A stretch of DNA of 47,560 nucleotides from NCBI GenBank assembly GCA_049322335.1, contig JBMORL010000126.1:1-47560 (forward strand). Direction: 5' to 3'. Below, in pieces: positions 31,721 through 40,096 of the stretch. The notes below the pieces were generated by a model, which searched no databases, had not been told where the DNA came from, and worked only from the letters and a program-made list of their open reading frames with translations. A program made the position numbers and the translations under genes. The DNA is from JBMORL01 sp049322335 (lineage in GTDB: Bacteria > Bacteroidota > Bacteroidia > Flavobacteriales_D > UBA2798). Numbering within the stretch: the stretch's first letter is position 1; the number at the start of each line of letters is the position of its first letter.

Positions 31721-32698
31721 ATGCCCGTATTTCTTGACTTTGAAAAACCCATTGAAGAGCTTTTACAGCAGATTGAAAACACAAAGGAAATTGGCGAAAA
31801 AACCAATGTGGATGTTTCGAAAACCCTGAAAGAGCTGGAAAAAACATTGAAAGAAACCCGCGCCAAGATCTACGACAATCTTAGCCCATGGCAACGGGTT
31901 CAGGTCTCCCGCCACCCCGATCGCCCCTATTCGCTGGCCTATATCAATTATATCACCGATAATACTTTCCAGGAATTACATGGCGACCGCAATGTGCGCG
32001 ATGACAAAGCTATTGTTGGCGGTTTTGGAATTTTTGAAGGAGAATCGGTAATGTTTATCGGCCATCAGAAAGGAATCAATTTAAAGATGCGCCAATACCG
32101 CAACTTCGGAATGGCAAATCCTGAAGGTTACCGGAAAGCATTGCGACTGATGAAGCTGGCAGAAAAATTTAATAAACCCATCGTTACCTTTATTGATACT
32201 CCGGGAGCTTATCCAGGACTGGAAGCCGAAGAACGCGGACAAGGTGAAGCCATTGCCCGTAATATTTATGAAATGATGAGGTTGAAAGTTCCGGTGATAT
32301 GTGTGATCCTGGGCGAAGGAGCTTCAGGTGGTGCTTTGGGAATTGGCGTAGGCGATAAAGTATTGATGCTGGAAAACACCTGGTACTCGGTGATCTCTCC
32401 CGAATCCTGTTCTTCTATTCTGTGGAGGAGCTGGGAACATAAAGAAAAAGCAGCCAATGCACTAAAACTTACACCCGAAGATATGCTGGCTGCTAAACTT
32501 ATTGACGGTATTATTGAAGAACCAACGGGTGGCGCACATACCGACCCTGTTGGCGCACACGAAAACGTAAAAAAAGAATTACGCAAACAACTTGATGCGT
32601 TGAAAAAAATAAAGAAAGACAAGCTCGTGGAAAAACGTATTGAGAAATTTTGTGCGATGGGCGTGTTTACCGAGGAAAAAGAAAAGTCAAAAGCTTAA
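31721..32698 (+). CDS. accA: Acetyl-CoA carboxylase carboxyltransferase subunit alpha
   Basis: A 325-residue crotonase-fold subunit that, with AccD, moves CO2 from biotin-BCCP to acetyl-CoA to give malonyl-CoA. Characteristic segments are the N-terminal helix with KPIEELLQQI, the segment WQRVQVSRHPDRPYSL, ELHGDR, VGGFG, FGMANPEGYRKALRLM, PIVTFIDTPGAYPGLEAEER, ILGEGASGGALGIGVGD and WYSVISPESCSSILW. The length is normal and no zinc finger is expected in this subunit. The stop TAA overlaps the stop of the convergent minus-strand epimerase gene. Confidence 0.96.
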   Translation: MPVFLDFEKPIEELLQQIENTKEIGEKTNVDVSKTLKELEKTLKETRAKIYDNLSPWQRVQVSRHPDRPYSLAYINYITDNTFQELHGDRNVRDDKAIVGGFGIFEGESVMFIGHQKGINLKMRQYRNFGMANPEGYRKALRLMKLAEKFNKPIVTFIDTPGAYPGLEAEERGQGEAIARNIYEMMRLKVPVICVILGEGASGGALGIGVGDKVLMLENTWYSVISPESCSSILWRSWEHKEKAANALKLTPEDMLAAKLIDGIIEEPTGGAHTDPVGAHENVKKELRKQLDALKKIKKDKLVEKRIEKFCAMGVFTEEKEKSKA

Positions 32699-33675
32699 CG
32701 GCTTCTTACCCACTCTACCGTTTTTCTTAAGCCTTCTTCAAGAGAAGTTATTTTTAATCCCAGTTCGTCCTGTGCTTTTTGCGGTGATACGCGCCAGTCG
32801 TATTTTCCCTTGGCAATCCATTTTGGGGTGATCAGCGGCTCTTTTCCAAACCAGGTTTTCATCATCTGCAAACGCGAAAACATCATTTGAACGCCCAGCG
32901 GCATTTTTATCATTTTCCTTTTTATTCCTGATACATTTTTCAATGTGTCGAAAAACCCGTTGTAATCGTGGTTTTCCCCGCCAAGAATGTAGGTGTGCCC
33001 TTTTTGCCCTTTTTCCATTGCCAGCAAATGTCCTGATATAACGTCATTCACGTATACGTAGTTTCCCACTTTGGTGCCGTCACCGGGAATCATTCTCCAT
33101 TTTCCCTTTACAAATTTTTCCACCAGCATGGTAACGGATTCTGTTTTTCCAAAAAGAAAAGGGCCGTACACACGCGTGGGTGAAACAATAACCACATCGA
33201 GGCCGGCAATTACATAGTCTTTTATTTTTGATTCCGACAATGCTTTGGAACTTTCGTATTCGTTGAAAAAATCAAGGTCGCGTGAAGATTTTTCGGTGAT
33301 GGTGCCATATAAGGAAGCGCCAAAAACACCGGCTGTAGAAGTGACTACTGTTCTTTTTACTCCATGCCTCACCGCAGCGTCCAATACATGATTAGTAGCT
33401 ACAACATTCAGATCGAAAAAGGTTTTGGGATTTTTGGCCCACACTTTGGCAAAAGCAGCCAGGTGAAAAACATAATCACAGCCTTCCATGGCTTTATCAA
33501 TGGAAACCGGGTCGGTAATATCTCCTTTAAACAGCTTTACATTTTCAGTAAAACAGATCTGTTTTGCTTTTTCAGGACTTCTGACAAGAGCATGTACCGT
33601 ATGTCCCGAATCCGTTAGTTGTTTCAGGAGATGGGCGCCAATATACCCGGTTGAGCCTGTTACAAAATATTTCAT
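32695..33675 (-). CDS. Extended SDR, NAD(P)-dependent epimerase/reductase, paralogue B
   Basis: A 326-residue Rossmann enzyme starting MKYFVTGSTGYIGAHLL, with the GxxGxxG cofactor motif at G7/G10/G13 and a YxxxK pair in YESSK. Further conserved segments are FHLAAFAKVW, VTSTAGVFG and VVSPTRVYGP, as in dihydroflavonol-reductase or 3-beta-HSD-like extended SDRs. The substrate is unknown. The gene at 35343 encodes a related enzyme, which brackets the same operon. The start overlaps the CPBP stop by 4 bases (ATGA). The stop overlaps the accA stop on the other strand through the shared TTAA. Confidence 0.87.
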   Translation of the reverse strand: MKYFVTGSTGYIGAHLLKQLTDSGHTVHALVRSPEKAKQICFTENVKLFKGDITDPVSIDKAMEGCDYVFHLAAFAKVWAKNPKTFFDLNVVATNHVLDAAVRHGVKRTVVTSTAGVFGASLYGTITEKSSRDLDFFNEYESSKALSESKIKDYVIAGLDVVIVSPTRVYGPFLFGKTESVTMLVEKFVKGKWRMIPGDGTKVGNYVYVNDVISGHLLAMEKGQKGHTYILGGENHDYNGFFDTLKNVSGIKRKMIKMPLGVQMMFSRLQMMKTWFGKEPLITPKWIAKGKYDWRVSPQKAQDELGLKITSLEEGLRKTVEWVRSR

Positions 33676-34418
33676 TTTCGGCTGCGCGATTTAACAATAC
33701 GGAATTCGGGATGAAACTTTAAAGCCACGAGGCTGTTGGAAAGAGCCAAAAACACATGTACCACGAATGCCACCCAGATCGTTCCTGTTTGTAAAGTAAT
33801 AAGGCAAAGCACCAATCCCAGCGGAGCTGCACCAATAGCTTCATCCATTCCTTTGGGAATATGAGTGGCAGAATACAAAGCGATATTCACCGCAATAGCA
33901 GGCCACACCCCGATAGTATCCACCAGCGGAATAAACAACAAGCCGCGGAATAAAAATTCGTAGCCAAAAAGATAAGCACACCAGGCCATGGAATAGGAAA
34001 AAATAAGCCGGGCATCCCATTCCTTTACCCGTATCTGCGGGTACATGGAAAATGTTTTTTCCCTGCGGGCCACAAACCAGTTCATGGTAATGATAACAGC
34101 ACCCAGCCCCGCTATCCAGTAAAACGTGATAAGGTTGGTTCCTTTTGAAAAACTAAGGCCGTAATCGGAAAGAGAATACTGTGGCATGATAATCATAAAC
34201 AAAACACAGGGAATAATTCCCATAAGTGTAAGTCCTGCGTATTTGGTAAACAACACATGAAGTATTTTTCCCTTATCACCGGGATATTTATTATGGAAAT
34301 TGTTTTTGATTTTTTCGGAAGCAAAAATAAACCAGTAGACACTGAAAAAAAACGTTGAAGCCACAATGGAAACAAAGGGAACAAGGTCTTTATCACTCCA
34401 TGAAATATCGTAAGGCAT
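33672..34418 (-). CDS. CPBP-family intramembrane protein (CAAX-protease/bacteriocin-processing fold)
   Basis: A 248-residue membrane protein with about seven hydrophobic segments. The glutamate motif appears as YEFLFRG with E154 and R158; the family's usual EExxxR has lost its first Glu to Tyr. H186 in YSATHIP and H221 in FVVHVFLALSN supply the expected His positions. CPBP proteins are presumed intramembrane endopeptidases of the ABI family. The single Glu makes activity uncertain, but E-x3-R variants exist. It is the third gene of a minus-strand four-gene operon and is translationally coupled to the SDR downstream. Confidence 0.82.
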   Translation of the reverse strand: MPYDISWSDKDLVPFVSIVASTFFFSVYWFIFASEKIKNNFHNKYPGDKGKILHVLFTKYAGLTLMGIIPCVLFMIIMPQYSLSDYGLSFSKGTNLITFYWIAGLGAVIITMNWFVARREKTFSMYPQIRVKEWDARLIFSYSMAWCAYLFGYEFLFRGLLFIPLVDTIGVWPAIAVNIALYSATHIPKGMDEAIGAAPLGLVLCLITLQTGTIWVAFVVHVFLALSNSLVALKFHPEFRIVKSRSRK

Positions 34419-34440
34419 GAGATGAAATTAGACCGTAAAA

Positions 34441-35334
34441 TTAGAATTTAATATGATATCCTATAGCCGGAAGCGGAAATGCACGAACACTGTGATATAC
34501 AACGGGACTGGGATAATTGGTATACGTATCTTCCCACATCACCAGGTTGATTCCAAAATCGATGGCGCTGCGTTTTTTGGTAAACATGCGGGCCGTGCAA
34601 CCCGCCATACCGGCTCTATAATAGGAAATGATAATGCCTTCAAACAAAAACACCCAGTTTCTTCCTGCTCTTATCATCCCTCCAAGGGACGTAAAAGGTG
34701 AAGATATTTTTCCCGAAAAAGTGGAAGCGTATCCCAATCCCACCGTTACATTCCGTTCTGCTTTTCCGCGGGTGTAATATATTCTGGAATAATAACCTTG
34801 TTTGTCGGCCGGTGGATTATCGCGCATCAGTAACATCACTCCGCCATATCCGGCACAAAATCCAAGTTGGTTATAGCCTGACAACGGCAAATTATATCTT
34901 AGTGAAGTTCCCAACCCAAACACTACTGCATTTCCCACAGACCACGCCCATTTATCATTTATTCCTACTTCGGCCACAGCAGTAAGTAAAAAAGGTGTGC
35001 GGATAAACACATCTCCTTTTTTTACCGGCAATGCATTGGAGGTAATGGCATAGTAAGGATAAAACCGATTGGGTGCGATGTATTTATTGTTTACAAAATT
35101 TTCATCCGTCAGCAATTCGATTTTCTGAATAGTGTATTTGGGGATAAATACATTTCCGTTTTTGCGTGTAGATAACAGGTATTCGCGGTCGTTTATTTCC
35201 AGCAGTTGCCCGATATGTTCGCCATCATCACTGGTAAATATAACCACCATTTTTCCCAGGAAAACGGAATCGCCCTGTGAAAAAACACAGAATGGAAAAG
35301 AGAAAAGAAAAACGAAAAGCAAAAAACTTTTCAT
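34441..35334 (-). CDS. Exported protein, small beta domain plus barrel-like region
   Basis: A 297-residue protein with a signal peptide ending near residue 19 (CVFSQ). Residues 25-75 look like a small SH3/LSm-like domain (VVIFTSDDGEHIGQLLEIND, FIPKYTIQKIEL), a combination I recall from other Bacteroidota surface proteins. The remainder has aromatic, glycine-rich alternating strands and ends YHIKF, as expected for an outer-membrane barrel. Function unknown. It lies 8 bases after SDR paralogue A and 22 bases before the CPBP gene on the minus strand. Confidence 0.75.
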   Translation of the reverse strand: MKSFLLFVFLFSFPFCVFSQGDSVFLGKMVVIFTSDDGEHIGQLLEINDREYLLSTRKNGNVFIPKYTIQKIELLTDENFVNNKYIAPNRFYPYYAITSNALPVKKGDVFIRTPFLLTAVAEVGINDKWAWSVGNAVVFGLGTSLRYNLPLSGYNQLGFCAGYGGVMLLMRDNPPADKQGYYSRIYYTRGKAERNVTVGLGYASTFSGKISSPFTSLGGMIRAGRNWVFLFEGIIISYYRAGMAGCTARMFTKKRSAIDFGINLVMWEDTYTNYPSPVVYHSVRAFPLPAIGYHIKF

Positions 35335-35342
35335 GTGGAAAA

Positions 35343-36329
35343 TTATAAATAATTATTCTGCCTGAACCATTCCGCAGCTTCTTTCACAGCCACTTCAATA
35401 GGCGTTTGCGGAAGTTTTAATTCGTTTACTGCTTTTTGAGCCGAAAAATAATGCTTGTCGATACCGATCTTTGCCAGGTTATAACTAACGGCAGGTGCCT
35501 TGCCCCTGACTTTGGCAAACAACGAACTGAATTGCCCGTAGGTAAGCATAATCCAGTCGGGCACCCTGCGGGAAGGAGGCTTTACTCCCAGCGCAACTGC
35601 CATTTTCTGAAAAGCATCTTTATACGAGAGATTTTCATTGCCGATAATATAACTTTCACCTTTTCTTCCCATGGTTACGGCATTGGCAATTCCGGTAGCC
35701 GCATCTTTTACATAAATATAATTTCTTCCGCCATTGGTGTATCCGGGAATTTTTCCTTTATACAATGCAATAATCATGGCGCCCGAACTGGGACCTGAGT
35801 CGTAAGCGCCAATCATAAAAGTGGGATTGACAATGGAAACATCCAGTCCGCGTGCAACAAAATCAAGTACCATCCTGTGCGCTTCATATTTGCTGTCCAT
35901 ATAATCCATTCCGTATTTATTCGCAGTATAGGCGCTGCTTTCAGTTCCCGGGTTCTCGAGGGTTCCATAACCGAATGTACTGGCAGATCCCACATACACC
36001 ATTTTTTTTACACCACTCTCCAAAGCTGATTCGGCCACATTTTTTGTTCCGTCAATATTTACTTTTCGGATAATTTCCTGTCGTGCCGGCCAAACGCTGG
36101 TACTGGCAGCGGCATGAATCACGAGGCTGCACCCGGCCATAGCTTCTTTCACCGAATTTTTTTCCAGCAGATTTCCACCGGCTTTTTCTATGGGCAGGCC
36201 GTCAAGCGTGTTTACTTTTCTTCCCTGCTGAATGAAAGCACGTACTTCGTACCCGCGGTGAAGCAATTCCCTCACCAGGTTGCTTCCCAACAATCCATCG
36301 GCACCTGTAACAAAAATTTTTTCCGGCAT
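35343..36329 (-). CDS. Extended SDR, NAD(P)-dependent epimerase/reductase, paralogue A
   Basis: Taking the ATG at 36329 gives 328 residues starting MPEKIFVTGADGLLGSNLV. An in-frame start 63 bases upstream would overlap the promoter and add a non-family leader. GxxGxxG is at the N-terminus, followed by VIHAAASTSVW, VYVGSASTFG, YMDSK as the YxxxK pair, and VSIVNPTFMIG. The overall pattern matches paralogue B at 32695 (33-38 kb region), suggesting duplication followed by divergence in one operon. The substrate is not determinable. It is the first gene of the minus-strand operon that continues with the barrel-like protein, CPBP protein and paralogue B. Confidence 0.87.
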   Translation of the reverse strand: MPEKIFVTGADGLLGSNLVRELLHRGYEVRAFIQQGRKVNTLDGLPIEKAGGNLLEKNSVKEAMAGCSLVIHAAASTSVWPARQEIIRKVNIDGTKNVAESALESGVKKMVYVGSASTFGYGTLENPGTESSAYTANKYGMDYMDSKYEAHRMVLDFVARGLDVSIVNPTFMIGAYDSGPSSGAMIIALYKGKIPGYTNGGRNYIYVKDAATGIANAVTMGRKGESYIIGNENLSYKDAFQKMAVALGVKPPSRRVPDWIMLTYGQFSSLFAKVRGKAPAVSYNLAKIGIDKHYFSAQKAVNELKLPQTPIEVAVKEAAEWFRQNNYL

Positions 36330-36345
36330 ATTGCTGTTTATGGGA

Positions 36346-36353
36346 CAAAAATA
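36346..36353 (-). promoter_or_regulatory. TAnnTTTG -7 element of the SDR-CPBP operon
   Basis: On the minus strand this reads TATTTTTG and ends 16 bases before the ATG at 36329. It overlaps the T-run of the terminator of the upstream gene. Confidence 0.45.
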
Positions 36354-36386
36354 AAAAGAAAAATGCCCCCGTAAAAGGAGGCATTT
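36354..36386 (-). terminator. Intrinsic terminator of the LpoB-like gene
   Basis: On the minus strand, AAATGCCTCC pairs with GGGGGCATTT (one mismatch) around a 6-base loop, followed by a T-rich tract. It lies 20 bases after the stop codon at 36407. Confidence 0.75.
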
Positions 36387-36406
36387 ATTCATTCAAAACC
36401 AACAGG

Positions 36407-37516
36407 TTATTTCTTCCCTGCAGAAGATTTCAGGTTAAACCCGAAAGAAAGGCCTACATACCAGCTGTCTTTGCTCATCGAATAATAGGCATTCACCGGA
36501 ATATTCAGGTATCCCGAGCGAAAGGTTTTTCCAATGGCCCATACCCAGCTGGTACCCAACATAACCGAACCACGGCTGTCGATCTGGTAAATGGACTCAT
36601 AATTATTTACCGGGAATCCCAGCGTATCTACTTCTCCGGTGGGTTCATTCCACAAATGCCATTTGTTTTCAAAATCATAATACCCTTTTGCCTTTTTCTG
36701 AAGACGAATGCTGGGCCCGAATGCCACTTCCCAACCCGATTTGGAGAGGCGGAATCCGTTTAACAGGGTAATGGAAGGAATAAACATTTGCTGATCAAGT
36801 CCCGACACCATAAAAAGCAGCTCTCCCAAAGCACTCACTCCACCGGCAGAAAGGTAAGATCCCTCAAACTGGTAACCGATTTGTGTAAGTACACGGGCAC
36901 AATCATAACCTCCTTCACTGGTGGGAGCTGTTAAACGATCAGCTGCATTTCCTCCCAGGAACATGGCGCCCATACGCGGTCCGTTATTTCTTATTTTGGT
37001 GGCAGGAACCGGGTCGATGTTTACATAAAAGGCGAGGTACTCAACCGTTTCTTTTTTGCTTTCTATACCCAACATTTTGTTGAGTGTGATCATAATCATA
37101 GACTGAATTTCATTTTCCAGTTGTACATACTCGCCTACTTCGGTTTTTTCAATTTTTCCGGAAGCAACATCCACCAACTTTATGGTGATGGCAATTTTGT
37201 TACCCAGGTTTTGAATACTTCCTGAAAGTACTTTATCAGCATTGGCCACTTTTCCGGTTTTCACCAGGCAATCGATATTATAGCAGGTTTCAAAATAGAT
37301 TGCATTTAATGTGTCGCTGCTGATGTCTGTCCTGTCGATGGTGGTAAATTTCCCCGTTTTCTGTGCTTCGATTTTAAGCATTGTTCCGGCTGCGGAAGGA
37401 GTTATTCCTACTTGTTCAATGTGCATATTCATTACCAGCGTGCGGGGTTGCTGGGAGAATACTGTTCCCGGCAGAAAAGCGAGGAAAAGCCATACTAATT
37501 TTGATCTTGTTTTCAT
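36407..37516 (-). CDS. Exported LpoB/CsgG-like domain fused to barrel-like region
   Basis: A 369-residue protein with a signal peptide ending near residue 21 (TVFSQ). Residues 25-145 resemble the TolB-N/LpoB/CsgG-type alpha-beta domain: AGTMLKIEAQKTGKFTTIDR, the pair CYNIDC, then KVLSGSIQNLGNKIAITIKL and VASGKIEKTE. Residues 150-369 contain barrel-like strands with GAMFLGGN, a long central loop and the C-terminal SWYVGLSFGFNLK. The combination could be an outer-membrane barrel carrying a periplasmic regulator-like domain. No specific function can be assigned. It has its own promoter and terminator, and is divergent from the HTH regulator at 37846. Confidence 0.75.
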   Translation of the reverse strand: MKTRSKLVWLFLAFLPGTVFSQQPRTLVMNMHIEQVGITPSAAGTMLKIEAQKTGKFTTIDRTDISSDTLNAIYFETCYNIDCLVKTGKVANADKVLSGSIQNLGNKIAITIKLVDVASGKIEKTEVGEYVQLENEIQSMIMITLNKMLGIESKKETVEYLAFYVNIDPVPATKIRNNGPRMGAMFLGGNAADRLTAPTSEGGYDCARVLTQIGYQFEGSYLSAGGVSALGELLFMVSGLDQQMFIPSITLLNGFRLSKSGWEVAFGPSIRLQKKAKGYYDFENKWHLWNEPTGEVDTLGFPVNNYESIYQIDSRGSVMLGTSWVWAIGKTFRSGYLNIPVNAYYSMSKDSWYVGLSFGFNLKSSAGKK

Positions 37517-37558
37517 AGTATTTGTTTTTGGTTAATGGTTTCTTATTTTTTTATGAAC

Positions 37559-37566
37559 CAAAAGTA
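37559..37566 (-). promoter_or_regulatory. TAnnTTTG -7 element of the LpoB-like gene
   Basis: On the minus strand this reads TACTTTTG and leaves a leader of roughly 35-40 bases before the ATG at 37516, longer than for most genes in this window. Confidence 0.5.
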
Positions 37567-37690
37567 CAGAGATAGTATGCGCGCAGATAATTGATTAGGA
37601 AAACCGGATTTTCTTCTTTTGCATGAATCACATCATCCGGGACTGGTATAAAAAAGAATTAATCTGAATCTGCTTTCAGGCTGACTTTTT

Positions 37691-37724
37691 CCCCGGCTTT
37701 TTTGCATAAAATGCAACACCGGGG
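37691..37724 (+). promoter_or_regulatory. Nested hairpin upstream of the HTH regulator
   Basis: The outer arms CCCCGG (37691-37696) and CCGGGG (37719-37724) enclose the inner arms TTGCAT (37702-37707) and ATGCAA (37711-37716) with an AAA loop. It lies about 120 bases before the regulator ATG. An operator, attenuator or mobile-repeat remnant are all possible. Confidence 0.55.
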
Positions 37725-37845
37725 GCACTAACCGGCAGTTTTTTGCGAAATATGAAAACAGAAAGAATCAGCCGGCAGAAAGTGGTTATGCCATTGCGTA
37801 TTTCATCTTTAATTTTAGCCTCAGAAACTAAAATTTCAACTACTA

Positions 37846-38862
37846 ATGATTACATTTGAAGAGATGGGCGTACAAACTATTAATATACAATCTGAACTTT
37901 TTTCGCAGGTGAAGCTGAAACTCAATCCCGGGTTGTCGCTGGTGGAAGAAATTGCTGAATTATTGAGTGTAAGTACAGACAGTGCTTACCGAAGACTGCG
38001 CGGAGAAACCATTCTTACACTGGATGAGATAAAAAAAATCTGCAATCACTATCATATTTCAGCCGATGGATTGCTTCATATCAAAACCGGCTCGGTGGTG
38101 TTTAACAAAAGATGGCATGAAAACGGGCAATTCAGTTATGCTGAGTTTTTGTTGTCGATGGACAATGACCTGAAAGCTTTATCGCAGCAAACCAACCCGC
38201 GTATTATTTTTTTCGCGAAGGATTTTCCGGTGTTCTACAATTTTGTTTTTCCCGAGATAGCTGCGTTCAAATCATTTTTCTGGCAAAAAACGGCTTTGCA
38301 GAGTGAAGAACTGAAAAATGCAAAATTTGATGTGAGCGAAATGGATGAAAAATACATTTCTGTTGGTTATACAATCCTGGGGAATTACAATAAAATTCCC
38401 TCGTATGAATTGTGGAACGATGAGGTAATGAACAGTTTTATTTCGCAGGTGTTGTTTTACCACGAGTCGGGTTATATGCGATCGGCTTCGGTAGCGAAAT
38501 TATTACTGGATAAACTTTCGCAGCTTATTCATCATTTTCAGTTGCAGGCAGAAACTGCTACCAAATTTTTACCAGGAAAAAGCGGGGTGAAGGAAAACAG
38601 TTTCCAGTTATACTACAACGAAGTGTTGATTGGCGACAATACGCTTTGCGCTTCTTCAGACGAGCACCGGATGGTAATTCTTACCCAAAATGTGGTGAAC
38701 ACACTCTCTACCACCGACAGGGAATTTTGCGATGAGACTTTTACCATGTTAAACGGAGTAATACAACGTTCATCACTGATCTCGTCTGCAGCCGAAAAAG
38801 AAAGAAATAAATTTTTTAAACGATTGCAGGATAAAGTGGATATGGCCAGGGCGAGGGTTTGA
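37846..38862 (+). CDS. HTH transcriptional regulator, Bacteroidota-type
   Basis: A 338-residue protein. Residues 25-80 form a Cro/CI-like helix-turn-helix: VEEIAELLSVSTDSAYRRLR, then LDEIKKICNHYHIS. The following 250 residues are alpha-helical without a recognisable enzymatic motif, possibly a TPR-like or effector-binding domain. Regulators of this layout are, from memory, common in Bacteroidota and lack a known ligand. ATG at 37846 or 37864 are both possible; the HTH is intact with either. It is divergent from the LpoB/barrel gene, which makes that gene a natural candidate target (inference). Confidence 0.78.
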   Translation: MITFEEMGVQTINIQSELFSQVKLKLNPGLSLVEEIAELLSVSTDSAYRRLRGETILTLDEIKKICNHYHISADGLLHIKTGSVVFNKRWHENGQFSYAEFLLSMDNDLKALSQQTNPRIIFFAKDFPVFYNFVFPEIAAFKSFFWQKTALQSEELKNAKFDVSEMDEKYISVGYTILGNYNKIPSYELWNDEVMNSFISQVLFYHESGYMRSASVAKLLLDKLSQLIHHFQLQAETATKFLPGKSGVKENSFQLYYNEVLIGDNTLCASSDEHRMVILTQNVVNTLSTTDREFCDETFTMLNGVIQRSSLISSAAEKERNKFFKRLQDKVDMARARV

Positions 38863-38943
38863 CATTTTTTTTTACCATCATCTTATTTTCATTAGCTCTC
38901 CGATACATTTCTCATTTACCAGAAAAGAAAAGCGGGATATTTA

Positions 38944-40002
38944 TTACCCTTTCACCCTATTCATCTTCAACATTTTCAGCAACCAGCGCGGCAATGGTTT
39001 TTCTGCGGGGCGTTTTCTGAGGTCGAGATACCAGTTTAGTTTTTTGGCAATGGGAATTTTGTGCGTTTCCACAAATTCAATCAGCGTACCATCGGGATCT
39101 TCGATATAACTAAAGCGTCCCGCTGCTTCGCCCATATCAAATGTACTTCCGCTATCTACGGTAAAAGGAAATCCGGCTGCTTCACATTCCTTTTTCAATC
39201 CTTCCATATCTTTCACATCAAAACAAAGATGAATATATCCCCAGTCGCCCCAGAAACGGTTTTCGAATATTTTTTTTGGTGAGCGATCTGTTACCTGCAC
39301 TAATTCGATCTCCGTTATCCCCAGCAATTCGCTGAACGGGCCTTTTCTTTTTTGTGAATGAGTGAGCAACACTCTTCTCACTTTATTTTTTCCTCCGGGT
39401 AACCCGGCTAAATCGGAAAACACATCGGTTTTATCTGCTGTCACTTTATCATAACCCAAAATACCTGAATATAATTTTATTGCTTTATCCATATCAGAAA
39501 CTCCCAGCACTGCACCGGCCACACCACCGCACAAAGATTTTGTTTCCTTAAAAATATCGTGTGCTTTTACGATCTCAAAAATATTTCCGTTGGGATCTTT
39601 GCAATAAAAATGAAGATTTCCGGCTATATCATTTTCTAATTCTCCTAAAATTTCTACTCCTTCTTTTTTATAGAATTCGTAAGCGGCTTTTACATCTTTG
39701 CATTTTATTTTGCAGATATAAATTCCCAGGTCGCCCAACTGAATTTCGAAATTTGCTTTTTCGGTAGGCCGGCTTTTGTATTGCCATATCTCAAATCCTC
39801 CCCCACCCTGCAGGTTAATGGCCAGTGTAGCGGTACGTGACTGCACTTTATTTCCTGTATAACTGATCATCAACGGAGCTTCGGCAGCTTCTTCGAACAT
39901 TTTAATATCGTTGCCGAAAAATTTCCGGTACCATTTCCATATTTTTTCCACATCGGGAACCCCGATGCCCATTTGCTGAATGCCGCTGATAATTTTTGCC
40001 AT
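38944..40002 (-). CDS. Double-VOC (glyoxalase/dioxygenase fold) protein
   Basis: A 352-residue cytoplasmic protein of two VOC modules. The first (about 5-145) starts GIQQMGIGVPDVEKIWKWY and has FYKKEGVEILGELEND and FYCKDPNGNIFEIVKAHD. The second (about 160-315) starts AVLGVSDMDKAIKLYSGILG and ends FSYIEDPDGTLIEFVETHK. The DPxG-x-x-x-E motifs supply the usual C-terminal metal-ligand Glu in each half. VOC enzymes include glyoxalase I, extradiol dioxygenases and epimerases; the reaction is not decided here. The C-terminal 40 residues are basic and proline-rich. The gene has its own promoter and follows a terminator. Confidence 0.85.
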   Translation of the reverse strand: MAKIISGIQQMGIGVPDVEKIWKWYRKFFGNDIKMFEEAAEAPLMISYTGNKVQSRTATLAINLQGGGGFEIWQYKSRPTEKANFEIQLGDLGIYICKIKCKDVKAAYEFYKKEGVEILGELENDIAGNLHFYCKDPNGNIFEIVKAHDIFKETKSLCGGVAGAVLGVSDMDKAIKLYSGILGYDKVTADKTDVFSDLAGLPGGKNKVRRVLLTHSQKRKGPFSELLGITEIELVQVTDRSPKKIFENRFWGDWGYIHLCFDVKDMEGLKKECEAAGFPFTVDSGSTFDMGEAAGRFSYIEDPDGTLIEFVETHKIPIAKKLNWYLDLRKRPAEKPLPRWLLKMLKMNRVKG

Positions 40003-40018
40003 GATGATTGAATTACTG

Positions 40019-40026
40019 CAAATATA
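40019..40026 (-). promoter_or_regulatory. TAnnTTTG -7 element of the double-VOC gene
   Basis: On the minus strand this reads TATATTTG and ends 16 bases before the ATG at 40002. Confidence 0.5.
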
Positions 40027-40041
40027 AAGGAAACCTCAACG

Positions 40042-40076
40042 CATAAAAAAACCCCGGCAAAAGAGCACCGGGGTTT
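40042..40076 (-). terminator. Strong terminator of the FG-GAP protein gene
   Basis: On the minus strand, AAACCCCGG pairs with CCGGGGTTT around a 10-base loop and is followed by TTTTT. It lies 21 bases after the stop of the T9SS cargo gene (40097). Confidence 0.88.
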
Positions 40077-40096
40077 AAACATTTATGAAAGAGAAA

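Larger units (their letters stand above)
37517..37845 (+). other. Regulatory gap between divergent genes
   Basis: This 329-base stretch has no gene I can support. It contains the minus-strand -7 element (37559-37566), a nested hairpin (37691-37724), and a CCGGCAG word that occurs twice (near 37733 and 37769). A plus-strand promoter for the regulator is not clear; TTTAATTTTAGC near 37808 is only a weak match. Confidence 0.6.
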
